Below are positions 42,901 through 54,039 of a stretch of DNA of 64,000 bases, one piece after another. Where the stretch lies: the NCBI RefSeq assembly GCF_907165205.1, contig NC_058193.1, forward strand, positions 17,249,521 through 17,313,520, written 5' to 3'. Under the pieces are notes generated by a model. It was given only the letters and a program-made list of their open reading frames with translations, was not told where the DNA came from and made no database searches. This DNA comes from Coccinella septempunctata. Taxonomy: Eukaryota; Arthropoda; Insecta; Coleoptera; Coccinellidae. Within the stretch, counting starts at the first letter, position 1; the number at the start of each line of letters is the position of its first letter. The position numbers were made by a program, and so were the translations under genes.

Positions 42901-43927
42901 AAGAAAAAATGAGCAAACAATGCATATAAATCAAAGAAAGAAGAGAAAAAAAGACAAAAATATGAGAATGTCAGTGAACATAATTCACGGAGGCAATCAA
43001 GAAATCATGTCGAAGAAGTGTTAACTTGCGTTTTACAATAATATTGAGATTAAATATTGAAATTAATCAACAGATATTATTTCATCGTTCTTCTGTTCCA
43101 AGTCGATACTTCAACGGACCAAATCTGAGTCTACATTTTCCCTCTTAATTCCAGACCGCTTTATTTCGTATCAGCAAAGTGAATGCATAATTGAGTGTGG
43201 AAGAGAATTAAGGCGGAAATATAAAAGCAGATTGCGAACTTTTATCATCAGAATCACGTTTAAACTGCACCGATTAGCCCGTTAATTATGAAGGTGCACT
43301 TCCGCGCTGAAATGCTCAACAACGCGCTCTCCGTTGAAGGCATGTTTATTCGTTGGATTCCCGATAGTGGAAACTGTTTGAAGGGAGAATTATCTATATA
43401 CGGACATGGAGATGAATTAGATAAGCAGCTTCCAGCTATAGTTGCCTTTAATGACACAGATTCCATTACTACATAAAGATATAGAAGGAAATGCTATAGC
43501 TCCGGCAATATTTCCATAATTTTCGTTTCATTCACCAATGCTGGAAATCAAAGCACACAAATAAACGATACTATCTCGCTTATAAGTGTCAGCTCGGATT
43601 CGTATAGGAAAAAACTTCATTAACGAAGGGGAGTGATAATCTCTAAAACCAACAGTTCTTTTACTGATCTTTATTAGATCATTGGAACCGGTTTCGGAAT
43701 ACTTGATTCCATCTAGAGCCAAAGACTACAAATTGAAATGAAAAATCACGACACTTTACAGACTTCACCCTCACCAAAATATATACTTACATACTTACAC
43801 TTAAAAAACATGTAAGACGTCAAAACTATAAAATCAAACAAAACTGAAATAGGAACACCTCATTTACCACACTACTTCAGTTTAATAAACATATATTGTC
43901 GGGTATCACTGAAGGGTTTCCTATGTA
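42901..43927. other. Stretch with one unassigned frame
   Basis: 43288-43476 (62 codons, starts MKVHFRAEMLNNALSVEGMF) looks somewhat coding-like (balanced composition), with no recognised family or splice signals. The rest is AT-rich. Confidence 0.3.
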
Positions 43928-44630
43928 CAGGGTGGGCAAAATTGGTGATACCTGAATTACAACTTTTTCAACCCAACACGATAGAGGAAAATGCATGGCA
44001 CACTACGGTCGTCTTTTTTCGAGAAACTACTAATGCCAGCAACTGCATTATTCTATCTTCTTTTGTTTTCGAGTTATAGGTCAAAATTAAAATTTCAACT
44101 TTGGTCATTATCTCCGTTTATGTTTAAGCTAGGATGTTGAAATGAAAACATACAGACACTTTTTTGATAGCGATCCAGTGTCGTACTATGATTTTTTTTC
44201 AACAGGTATCTTTGCTGAGCTATAACATAAAGATGTAGGTATTTTTTTCATGAAAATAGTAGTTTAAAATGACTTAGAAAGACTGAGAGTGCTGTATAAT
44301 ATATTTCAGAAACGGTACAAAAGTGGCGATTCTACCTTAAGTCATTTTAAACTACTGTTTTCATAAGAAAAAACACAACTTTATGTTATAGCTCATTGAA
44401 TAAACCTGTTGGAAAAAATCATCAAAAAAGTGTCTATATAGTGTCTTCATTTCAACATCCTCTCGAACGTCCTAGCACAAACAGAAACGGAGATAATGAC
44501 CAAAGTTGAAATCGTCCAAGTTTAAATTTTGGCCTATAATTGGTACATGCTCGGGTACATGGTACATTCATTTTTCTCTATCTCGTTGGGTAAAAAAGTT
44601 GTAGTTCAGGTATCACCAATTTTGCCCACT
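43928..44630. mobile_element. Long-armed foldback MITE, CAGGGTGGGCAAAATT
   Basis: The left end cagggtgggcaaaattggtg and the inverse caccaattttgcccact. Arms of about 330 bp pair throughout (ctttggtcattatctccgtt / aacggagataatgaccaaag; gtttaaaatgactta and its inverse near the centre). TA is on the left. The ends are related to the nested element 25287-25915 (cagggtgagcaaaattc type). Non-coding. Confidence 0.85.
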
Positions 44631-44938
44631 AATGGGTTTAGTGACTTCAACCTCATTTTGTGTTTTTTCCGGTTCAACAGTTTATCGAAACTATTGTTTT
44701 GATTTGAGTCGTGAATACTCTAGATAATGGATTAATAGTGTTTCCATTCCTTGAAAACTCAAGCATAGTATTTTCTTATAGTTTCTTGAATTCATTTTTC
44801 ATTCAACATCCTGTTGATATTGAGTATGAATGATTGATGAATACAATTTATGAACCCATCCATGGATACAGTCATATGGAAACTATGATTACTTTTCGGA
44901 TAATTGTCTATTTCCATAATCTCTTAGGTTCGTTCATA

Positions 44939-44974
44939 CCAACGTTTCGATATTACTTCCAATGACGTTATCAG
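44939..44974 (-). ncRNA. Hammerhead-like motif, weak
   Basis: The minus strand reads CTGATAACGTCATTGGAAGT, then AATATCGAAACGTTGG. The box CTGATAA has A at position 8 and stem II is weak. The GAAACGTT string is like PLE ends. A probable relic. Confidence 0.3.
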
Positions 44975-45490
44975 GGTTTGCTTGCATTTATAATTCTGCG
45001 TGAATTCTAGAAGTTTCTAAAATTTTAAGGCTTCATATTATACGTTTACTACACACAATACACAAAAAGTGACTAGACTTCAGTCGCCTAATCAATGAGA
45101 ATTAGGCGAGACCTAAATTATACATTTCTTCGGAAAATTGGAAAAAAAATTTTTTCGTTTCAAATGTAATACCTATGGTTGGTTTTGCCCAATGAACTAC
45201 TTTTTTCATGAAATATCCTTGAAAACCACATATCAATAGGAGGTCTGTAGCGGTAAAAATATTATTTAGATTTGAATGACGTGCACTTAATTCCTTCGAA
45301 ACCTAAAATTCGATTGAACTTAAATATGGCCATGAAACACCCTGTAAATCGAAATTTATGAAAATGGACAAATGATTTGAAACGTAACGAAGAAACTGAA
45401 TAATACCTAAGTTGGCCTCCATTCTGCTCAGTGTATTTTCCCTCAATTCATCAAACATTTTCAATTATTTGCCCAAGTTCCTCCTAGAAT

Positions 45491-46060
45491 TCATTTCTGT
45501 GGTGTGCCGTTTTGTATAACCATTTTATAGGATCGCATGTTTTTGCAGTCAAATTAACCGGTGAAGAGTATTTAAATTTTCTACAGAATTTGTTTTCAGT
45601 ACTTCTGCAAGATGAGAATACTAGCGGAATGTATTTTCAACACGATGAAGTGCTCCTCTTTTTTGTGTAAATGTGCGAAATTTTCTCAAAGAAAACTTTT
45701 TGAATATGTAGATGGATAGGTAGGGGAGTTCCACATTCATAGCCAGCACTTCCGCCGGATTTGAACCCAATAGACTATTTTATCTGTGAACTTTTTTCTT
45801 AAAATTCCGAGCAGCGAGTATTCTAAAAAACTTTACATCGTACCTTTCAACTTTACTTCCACACTGGTTTGCACAACAAGAAGCAATCATTTCCTCATTA
45901 GTTGCGAAAGTATAAAAATCCAAATCTTTAACACACCGGTTCAATATTATGCTTCGTGTCCCATGGAAACGACCGCTCAGCTGATTATGACAAATTTGAG
46001 TACCCTATACGATCGCTATGCGACCTGATCAAGAGAATATCAATAATATTGAGAAGTGTT
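45491..46060 (+). pseudogene. Tc1/mariner transposase catalytic-domain relic
   Basis: A frame with LYNHFIGSHVFAVKLTGEEY, LNFLQNLFSVLLQDE, and MYFQHDEVL (second catalytic block, usually FQHDGAPPH, here altered) is followed after a stop by RWIGRGVP and then PALPPDLNPIDYFICEL (usual: PARSPDLNPIDxFLWG, third catalytic Asp). A later TPVQYYASCPMETTAQLIM fits the C-terminal part. Stops and lost residues make it inactive. It is not the same protein half as the fragment at 16458, so they could be different copies or families. Confidence 0.75.
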
Positions 46061-46069
46061 TGACAACAA

Positions 46070-47906
46070 GCTGAAAAATAACTAGTAGGGAATACCTGAA
46101 AGTACATTTTGAGTGAAGTAGATCGATCATAAATCCAAATGTGCCCAGAATCGATCGCCATTACCTGAAATAAAAACCGGAGTTAATCGATACTGCAAAA
46201 AGTTATGTTCTGTTCAAATAACGCATAATAATACAAACATGTAATTTACATACATTTATTTCAATAGTAATTGAAGGGTTCTTTTCAGAGGTAGAGAACC
46301 TCAAATGGAAACAAAGAAATTTTTTAAATAATGTGCGTTCAAAAAAATTCGTCGTCAAGTAGGCTATGGAATTTTCTTCTTCTTCTTCCTCTTCTTCCTT
46401 TTTCAATAGGACCAAGTCCTGCTCAATCCTGTATGGATCTGTATCTGCTATGGAATTTTAAACGTTGATATTCGGTGTCTGAACGTAGGTCTTTTCTTGA
46501 ATTACTTCATCTTCCCAAAATATAAAAAATGATGACATTAACCTATACATCGTAATTTTATATAGAAACTTTTAAGGAAAAGTAAATTTCGCCCAAAGTG
46601 AGAAAAGCATTTCTTCCATTGAGTTAGATCACAAAAATCCAAACAATCGGAGGCGTTTAGAAAAATTCTTGGTGAAAATTTTAAACATGTCCGCTATTTT
46701 CATACGTAAGAGACATGAATCTTGAACGGATCGTGCTATTATGTCTTTTTTGTAAAACGGTTCTACCTCTTTCAGTAATATGAATAAATCACAGTCAGTA
46801 TCTCAATATGTTTATTAATTCTCTATAAATATTGAATTAATTTGGTCGTTACTGAAAATCCATGACTAAACAAAAGCACATGAAAACAAATATTGGACAA
46901 TTTATCAAAATTCGATTTAGCTATAAAAAGGCATGATGCTTTCTCCTTATTCATAACGTTCTACTGTTAAAGTTCCATAAATGAAAATAGGTCCCACATT
47001 TTGCCATTGACTTGATTAAGTTCGGTAACTCAAATTTTTTTTTGATACTACAAGGATAGGTTATCAATATTTTTAATTTTCTGATAACATGTCAATCTTT
47101 ATGAAAACAAACTGATGTCTTTCATTCAAAATCGTGTGGCATAAAATATGTCAACAGATACTCCAGCCACAGATAAAACCCGAAAGAGGTTCGTGGAGCT
47201 TCTGTCTTATGTCATTATATTTTCACTAGTAGTACGCGCCTATGCTCCGGTTATTCGTCTTCCGTTTTTTATTTTTCGCGGACATGAACGTTCGGCGGTT
47301 TTCGAAGGAACAGAAAATTCCCAAACCTCTAAATCAGCTGATTTTCCCCTCTTACCTCTACCACTCGGTACCTACGAAATTAGTGGTACGAGATTATTGC
47401 TGAATAAGTATGAGGTTTTCGTCTTTGGTCGACCACTACTTTTTCTTGCTTGAACATACCTGTTCCGTCAACGAATCGCAAAACAGTACTTTCGAAAGAT
47501 TGATTATTTCAGCAACATTGGGATATACATTGGGAATGGCACTGGAACATCAAAGAATATTTCCACTCTCCAATGATCTCCTAAATAATTTTTATGTGAG
47601 TGCTGTAGCGGTCTACACGACGAATTTGTTCGCTGGTCTTTCATTTTCAACGAGAAAACCAGCCAGGGAAGAAATCGTGAAATATATGTTTTGTGTCAAT
47701 GTTTGTCATATTTGTGCGTTCATATGTGTGTCTACGCAGTGAAGAAATCCTTTCTTTCTTTCCCGTTCCTGATATCGCTCTATCGCTGAACAAGTCACGG
47801 CTGTGAATTGCTCTGAATATATCGAAAAATTCTCGCAAAATTTTTAGATTGTTGATATTTGAAAGGAAACCCTCAAAGAAGGGGTAAGTACATTTCTAAA
47901 TCGCTT
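46070..47906. other. Stretch with unassigned frames
   Basis: A TTC-rich run at 46375-46399 may be a LINE tail in reverse. Frames at 47148-47453 and 47410-47742 have no recognised domain (the first starts MSTDTPATDKTRKRFVELL) and overlap in different phases. I found no firm exon boundary. Confidence 0.3.
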
Positions 47907-47914
47907 CTCAGCTT

Positions 47915-49407
47915 CAGGGCCGGATTAACCCCAGGGCAAAAAGGGCAATTGCCCTAAGCGAATCCAGTATTGGGGGCGAATTCATTGTAAGTAACAGTAT
48001 CTAAATACGGAAACCACTGAAATAGAGAAAACCGATTCCAAATAATAGAAACATACGGTTTCGATCGATATCAGTCGTCATATACTTTCCAAACGAACCG
48101 TTGCCTATTTCCCCACCGCCTCTTCGATGCCCGAGCTCGAGCGCATTCTATTCATTCGGGAATATTGTGACTAGTCAGCAATACACAGGGTGAATAGAAA
48201 GCGCACGTATCTAAAACGAATTTTTGCGGTATGGCAATCGGCATTCACAGAAGCATTGGCCGGGAATGTGATTTTATTTTATTGTTTCTGTTTTTATATT
48301 TTTAATAGTACTGTCGATTTACGTCATAATATATTTCATTGACGGATGTTCATTGTGCAAAGATAAAAGTGGAATAAGAGTGCTTAGACCAAGTGGAGCA
48401 ATCACAAAGGCACACAAAGCTCAATTCAACTGTTGATTAAATTCTTTGAAAATTTTGATGCCCCGAAGTGAATTTCGACCTCCATTCCACGCTCTCCTGG
48501 TTGCAGGGATTATTTTGCGATATATATTTTGAAAATATGTTGTTTTTCATAACTACCAACTTTTCTGTCTGAAAAATATGAGAAACGTTTTGTTTTTTTT
48601 TTTTCAAATTGAATATTCTTGAATTTTTCATCATGTTCAGGCGCGTACTCACTGAAAAACGGTTCGTTCAACGTCAATGAAAATCCCAACCCCAAATTTT
48701 ATGAGATGTATGGACGTATTGCGCACTGAACCCCTGCGTCGTTCGGAGCGATCCGATAGTTGTCAGTTTTAAACGCAGGCTCAAAGGAAATAACACTTGG
48801 TCTGTGGACGTGTATTTTGAACGTTCGTTAGTGAGTACGACTGACGAACAAGTTGAAATGACCCAGTCAGAAAGAGGGAGTTTGATAGAATTTTATTTTA
48901 GGAACAATGACTACCACAAACGAAGATTTAATAAAAAACATTTTGAATTTGATGATTGGGAGGAAATAGGAAGAGCTGCAGAAATTTTGAGAATTTGTAT
49001 TTTCATTCTGTAATCTCAAATGCTGAAAACTAGAGAAAAAATATAATTTCTCCGATATTATAGCGAATAAAAAATAAAATCGCGATTGTTTTCAGAAATT
49101 CAGTGGTGAAACACAAAAAAACGGCTGTATGAAAAAAATTTTCATTTTGCAGGATTTTTTTGCGAATATTGAGCTGTCTAATGCATTCTTAACATTGGTT
49201 TACTCCTTATTTTTGACTCAGCGATACCTATAGTTCATATAAAAAATCATATGTTCTTCATAATTTCTGCTGGCTTTACTTTTCGATGAAAAAACTTCAT
49301 TATGAAAATAACTCTTTTTTATTGAATGATCATTATTGTAATATGGGGGAGGGGGGGCGAAAAAATATCTTGTGCCCCGGGCGCCAAGTGATCTTAATCC
49401 GGCCCTG
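47915..49407. mobile_element. hAT-type element with 8-bp duplication
   Basis: The ends CAGGGCCGGATTAA and the inverse ttaatccggccctg enclose 1493 bp. The flanks are ctcagctt (47907-47914) and ctcacctt (49408-49415), 7 of 8 matching. Subterminal agggcaaaaagggcaattgc and gtgccccgggcgcc are typical low-complexity hAT ends. No transposase is recognisable; the frame 48804-49013 is unassigned. Confidence 0.8.
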
Positions 49408-49415
49408 CTCACCTT

Positions 49416-50600
49416 TGTGTATTCGATTGTTTTTTTTATATAACATTCTTTGAAATTTTCATTTTCAGTTTTCTCTTTACGCCTCCGCCATCTTGTGAAG
49501 AATGAAATGAAAACTTTCTTTTCTTAATTTTTATAATTGCATGTCACTTCTGTCTCAATAATTTTATCGAGAATTTTATATAGTAAGAGAATGAGACTTC
49601 TCGAATTATTTTATCATGAATTTTAATTATAGCGAAAAATACTGCACGAGAATTTTTTTTATTCATTTTTTCTTGTATGAGATAGAGACAGAAGTGCCAA
49701 TATTTTAATGTGCTTCACTGTTCTCATTTATGTCGATGTTTACAGTTTTTTTCTGGAATCATTTTTGGAACCATTTATTTGGAATCATTTTTCCTGGAAT
49801 AATTTTCCTAAAATTACTTTTCCAGACTTTACGAAACTTCCCTGGACTAGCATATTAGGAGTTTGGAAGACCTTTCCCTGAGCCTGTTGAAGATTTTCAC
49901 CAGTCACTAGAAAAGCTAAAGCTGAAGTGTACAAGGAACTATAACTCTGGAATAAATACCTACATCGCAACCATCTGAGAATTCCAAAATCTATCAGGGA
50001 AGTAATATCCAGAAAACTTATATCATTTGTGTATATCTCTATTTCTGAAATTCTTTGTGAATATTTTTACTTTTTGAAGCTCTGGTACCAGATTATTATA
50101 TAAGCGTTTGTATAGTTTGTAAAGAAAAAATTCTAGTGTAAATAAAACGTGGAGTTTGCTCGATTTGAGCTTTGTGTTTCTTTTCCACTGGTTGAGTTTG
50201 TGAGATCAGGCCCACACCCAATCAACCGACTGAGCTCGGACAAAAGAGTAATTATATATAGTGTGCTAAAAAGGTTGCTACAGTGCGACAGTCAAGACTT
50301 ATTCATTGTTTAATATTTAATGCTTAGATTTATATACATTTTGCTAAATGCCTTAGTAAGGATATATTCTTCCTGAGAGGGAGAATTCCAAATATTTTGG
50401 AAAACTTTGTGACACACCCTGTGAATTTTTGAGGGAAATAAATGAATATTGAACTTCATGGACTGGCGAAAACTGGCTACAGCCAAATATTGGCTTATAT
50501 TGAACCAGTATGCTCTAAGCAGCCATGAGATATAATGCAGGTTCCAAGAGCATTAAGGACAAAGTCATCTGTTACGTGAGTATTTTTCTCTTCATCAATC
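49416..50600. other. Stretch without a clear gene
   Basis: 49750-50220 has features reminiscent of an LTR (tataagcgtttgtatagttt, aataaaacgtgg, caggcccacacccaatcaac), but no partner was found. Confidence 0.3.
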
Positions 50601-50606
50601 AAAAAA

Positions 50607-51085
50607 TTTAATTTAGAAAGAACCCGTTGTTTAATGGATTCTAACTACGCAGAATCGCATAATTGAATAAATTTTCATGTATTATTCAGACTTGAATATT
50701 GCTTTCATGTTTGGAACTCAGCACCCAGCCATTCGTTTTAGCTTTTGGATTGCATGCGGCATTAGGTATTTGTTTTCTGTGATGCAGTCGTCGGAACATC
50801 GAAGGAGATTTGGCGACTTGTGCTTGTTCTGTGGATACTATCAAGATCGATTATCTGCGCAGTTATAGGAAATACTGCCAGCCGCTGCCAAATGCACACG
50901 CAGTACTGCAAGGCTGAGCCTCGACAATAACTCTATGCAGTTCGAATAACAAATTGGTGACTTCTATTTATTAGAAGTCCTTCTTCCACCTAACACGCTT
51001 CCAGCTGATTTGTCGTCTTGGCTTCTATGTATAATGTTCAGCACTTTATGATGATAATAAACAGGCCGCAACATTGACTTTGAGA
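50607..51085 (+). pseudogene. LINE reverse transcriptase C-terminal relic, copy 2
   Basis: Same family as 331-1250. Shared strings include actacgcagaatcg, gtgatgcagtcg and ggaacatcgaagga. Frames give LEYCFHVWNSAP and GYYQDRLSAQL; the part equivalent to the SFFxxTxxLWNSLP end (cttcttccacctaacacgct) follows directly, so this copy lacks the MITEs that split copy 1. A palindromic MITE (51095) lies right after. Inactive. Confidence 0.6.
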
Positions 51086-51094
51086 TAACTATTA

Positions 51095-51270
51095 GGCCAG
51101 GCGCAAATAGAAACGCAGGTTGGTGAGGTGACGCAGCTTTTTCCTGCGCTTCACGTACTATCTGACAAGTCACTGTCACGCTTTATTTGCGCCGTCTTGT
51201 TCTTTTCTATGTTTTACAAAAACTCACGCTGCGTCACCTCACTAACCTGCGTTTCTATTTGCGCCTGGCC
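51095..51270. mobile_element. Palindromic MITE, GGCCAGGCGC ends
   Basis: 176 bp. The ends GGCCAGGCGCAAATAGAAAC and the inverse gtttctatttgcgcctggcc, with arms continuing gcaggttggtgaggtgacgc. TA flanks (51093-51094 and 51271-51272). Confidence 0.85.
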
Positions 51271-51451
51271 TAAGAGATGTAAAATTGTCGTTGTGAATAA
51301 AATTAGTTAAGATACAGACGTTGAATAATTTAGATGAACCTCGAATTATTGATTATCAAAGTATTTCAAGAATAGCTTCCCTTCAATAGTAGTTTCCCTT
51401 ACCTCGGGCAGTCAAACTGCCCACCAAAATAGTGTGATTCTTTCATATTCT

Positions 51452-51530
51452 TGACGCGGGCCGGATCAGACTATCACGTGGGATGGCCCTGGCCGGCGGG
51501 CCATACCTTTCCCATGCTTAGACTGAACTT
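51452..51530. mobile_element. hAT-type terminal fragment, copy 2
   Basis: ttgacgcgggccggatcaga through ggcgggcc to cccatgct, the same segment as 1418-1496. In both places it follows the LINE relic by a few hundred bases, so a shared older arrangement or duplication is possible. Confidence 0.45.
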
Positions 51531-51588
51531 TCGACCATGCGCAACGTTTTGCAAAGTAATACTTCGAAATGTGTATTGACTGGGTAGG

Positions 51589-51599
51589 TTCCGGTGCGA
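51589..51599. repeat. 11-bp flanking duplication, left
   Basis: TTCCGGTGCGA here and at 53615-53625, directly outside the ends of the 2-kb hairpin element. Exact match. Confidence 0.9.
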
Positions 51600-51613
51600 T
51601 GTGTGTGAAGTTG

Positions 51614-52250
51614 GCCCAGCACTTTTCGATTATCGAAAAAAAATTTTTGTGCTGAATTGTGCTAGGTTTGTGCTGATTTGTGCCGTTGAAATTTTTGTTT
51701 TATTCCACACGGTTCTCAAAATATTTCACAAAATGTATAGAATGGGCTAGCCCAGCACTTATCGAAAAAATGAGTTTTGACGACTGAAACAGGTTGTGCT
51801 ACGCATGTACAGTGTTGTGCCGTTCGAATTTTTGCGAAAGTCCTTCTTATCTCCCGGAAAATCGAAAATGAATAAAAAAGTTAGCCCAGCACTTTTGATT
51901 TTTCTTCTCAAAAATTAGTGGAAAAACTTGTGCTACATTTGTGCTGACTTGTGCCGTAAATATTTTCTCGAAAATTCGTCGGATTTTCCGGGAAATCGCG
52001 AAATTGAAAAAAAAATTAGCCCAGCACTTTCGTTTTTTCTCAACGAAAACATATGTGAAAAATTGTGCTAGACGTGTGCTAACTTGTGCCGTTGAAATTT
52101 TCACGAAAATCCTTCTAGTTTTCCGAAAAATTAAGATTTTGGAAAAAAGTCAGCCCAGCACTTTCGCGTTTTTGCAGTTTGATTTTTTTATAAAGTTGTG
52201 CTACATTTGTGCTGATTTGTGCCGTTGAGATTTTCAGAAAAAACTTTCAA
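51614..52250 (+). repeat. 134-bp tandem repeats, left arm
   Basis: gcccagcactt marks unit starts at 51614, 51750, 51884, 52019 and 52153 (spacings 136, 134, 135, 134). Each unit also contains gtgctacatttgtgctgact and tgtgccgttgaaattttc. The units have diverged from each other much more than the two arms have. Confidence 0.9.
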
Positions 52251-52959
52251 CTTTCCTTCAAATGGTGGATATCAGAAAAATCAGTAGATTGCCTGAAAAT
52301 CAGTATAAATGGCAACAGGCCTAATACCGTTGAGGTTTGCAACCCTGCGTGCACAACCTACGACTTATCAAGTTTTGTATAGCGTCATAAATCATCAGAA
52401 GTGTATCACGATAACAATGTTGCCAGAATTCAGTTTTCGGGAGAGGAATCTCGTAAATTGAGCTTAATGAACTCCAATGTGGATAGCTAATGACTAAAGA
52501 AGATTACTATTGTTTACAACTCAATACTCTTGATACAGATGCAGATACGTGACTCTGAAAACAGTTTACCGTTAATCTCAAAATTTTATATAAATATAGA
52601 AGATACCTTTCAGTCCGTGTATGAAATTAACCTGAAAAATTAACGGCATGTAAACAATTATTAACATCATTTTTCAAGAATTTGATCTACAAGTTATAAA
52701 CAATAGTAATCTTCTTTAGTCATTAGCTATCCACGCTGGAGTTCATTAAGCTCAATTTACGAGATTCCTCTCCCGAAAACTGAATTCTGGCAACATTGTT
52801 ATCGTGATACACTTCTGATGATTTATGACGCTATGCAAAACTTGATAAGTCGTAGGTTGTGCACGCAGGGTTGCAAACCTCAACGGTATTAGGCCTGTTG
52901 CCATTTATACTGATTTTCAGGCAATCTACTGATTTTTCTGATATCCACCATTTGAAGGA

Positions 52960-53600
52960 AAGTTGAAAGTTTTTTCTGAAAATCTCAACGGCACAAATCA
53001 GCACAAATGTAGCACAACTTTATAAAAAAATTAAACTGCAAAAACGCGAAAGTGCTGGGCTGACTTTTTTCCAAAATCTTAATTTTTCGGAAAACTAGAA
53101 GGATTTTCGTGAAAATTTCAACGGCACAAGTTAGCACACGTCTAGCACAATTTTTCACATATGTTTTCGTTGAGAAAAAACGAAAGTGCTGGGCTAATTT
53201 TTTTTTCAATTTCGCGATTTCCCGGAAAATCCGACGAATTTTCGAGAAAATATTTACGGCACAAGTCAGCACAAATGTAGCACAAGTTTTTCCACTAATT
53301 TTTGAGAAGAAAAATCAAAAGTGCTAGGCTAACTTTTTTATTCATTTTCGATTTTCCGGGAGATAAGAGGGACTTTCGCAAAAATTCGAACGGCACAACA
53401 CTGTACATGCGTAGCACAACCTGTTTCAGTCGTCAAAACTCATTTTTTCGATAAGTGCTGGGCTAGCCCATTCTATACATTTTGTGAAATATTTTGAGAA
53501 CCGTGTGGAATAAAACAAAAATTTCAACGGCACAAATCAGCACAAACCTAGAACAATTCAGCACAAAATTTTTTGTTTCGAAAATCGAAAAGTGCTGGGC
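52960..53600 (-). repeat. 134-bp tandem repeats, right arm
   Basis: Mirror image of the left-arm array (agtgctgggct strings at about 53051, 53184, 53319, 53454 and 53591). Confidence 0.9.
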
Positions 53601-53932
53601 CAACTTCACACACATTCCGGTGCGACTTGCCTTGGCAGGTGTAGCTGGCAAATCTACTCCTTAGCTATTAGTTGACTTAAATCGTACCCTTCCAGTTTTT
53701 GTTTTCTTTGAAACAAGTAAGTTACAGTAAGTCGGAAAAAACAACAGAAGAAAGAAATCTGCTTTTTTGCTCCTCGAAGATTTTATAGTTGCGGATAGTT
53801 GCTCCTAAGAGACTATCCACAAAAATAAATGAGACGACTGTATCTTTTTGGATAAGGACACTTGCCCTTTTAATTTGAAAAGTCTTTTTTTCTAATTCAT
53901 GCACAGATTACAGAGAATCTGTATAATGTGAG

Positions 53933-54029
53933 ATGACTGCCATGAATGTTTCAACAAAATCATCTACTGCCTATAACTATTTTCAAATAGAGCCAGCAAA
54001 ATTTGGGGCCACATTTCTTATGCAAGCAG
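53933..54029 (+). other. Candidate first coding exon
   Basis: The ATG at 53933 opens a frame reading MTAMNVSTKSSTAYNYFQIE, then PAKFGATFLMQA, and ends in phase 1 at gcag followed by gtaggt (GT at 54030). The composition looks coding. No family is recognised. A matching-phase acceptor is at 57208. Confidence 0.2.
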
Positions 54030-54039
54030 GTAGGTTTAT

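Larger units (their letters stand above)
51600..53614. mobile_element. 2-kb hairpin (foldback) element with tandem-repeat arms
   Basis: The termini TGTGTGTGAAGTTGG and the exact inverse are followed by arms of about 920 bp (51600-52522 and 52692-53614) that match almost perfectly in inverse order, around a spacer of about 170 bp. The outer part of each arm is five 134-136-bp tandem units. The flanking 11-bp repeat supports transposition. No ORF is meaningful here; apparent 95- and 85-codon frames mirror each other across the arms. Structure resembles foldback or Mutator-like foldback elements; superfamily undecided. A transcript would form a very long double-stranded hairpin. Confidence 0.92.

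Noticed and set aside
46203..46415. Protein with a poly-Glu run
   Set aside because: The run comes from a TTC/GAA microsatellite, possibly a LINE tail; the rest of the frame looks random.
49750..50220. Solo LTR of another retrotransposon
   Set aside because: Some LTR-like words, but no paired termini, target duplication or second copy could be found.
51614..52250. CRISPR-like array
   Set aside because: Units are contiguous 134-bp tandem repeats without unique spacers, in a eukaryotic context.
51847..53327. Frames of 72-95 codons repeated on both strands
   Set aside because: They mirror each other across the hairpin arms and simply reflect the 134-bp repeats.
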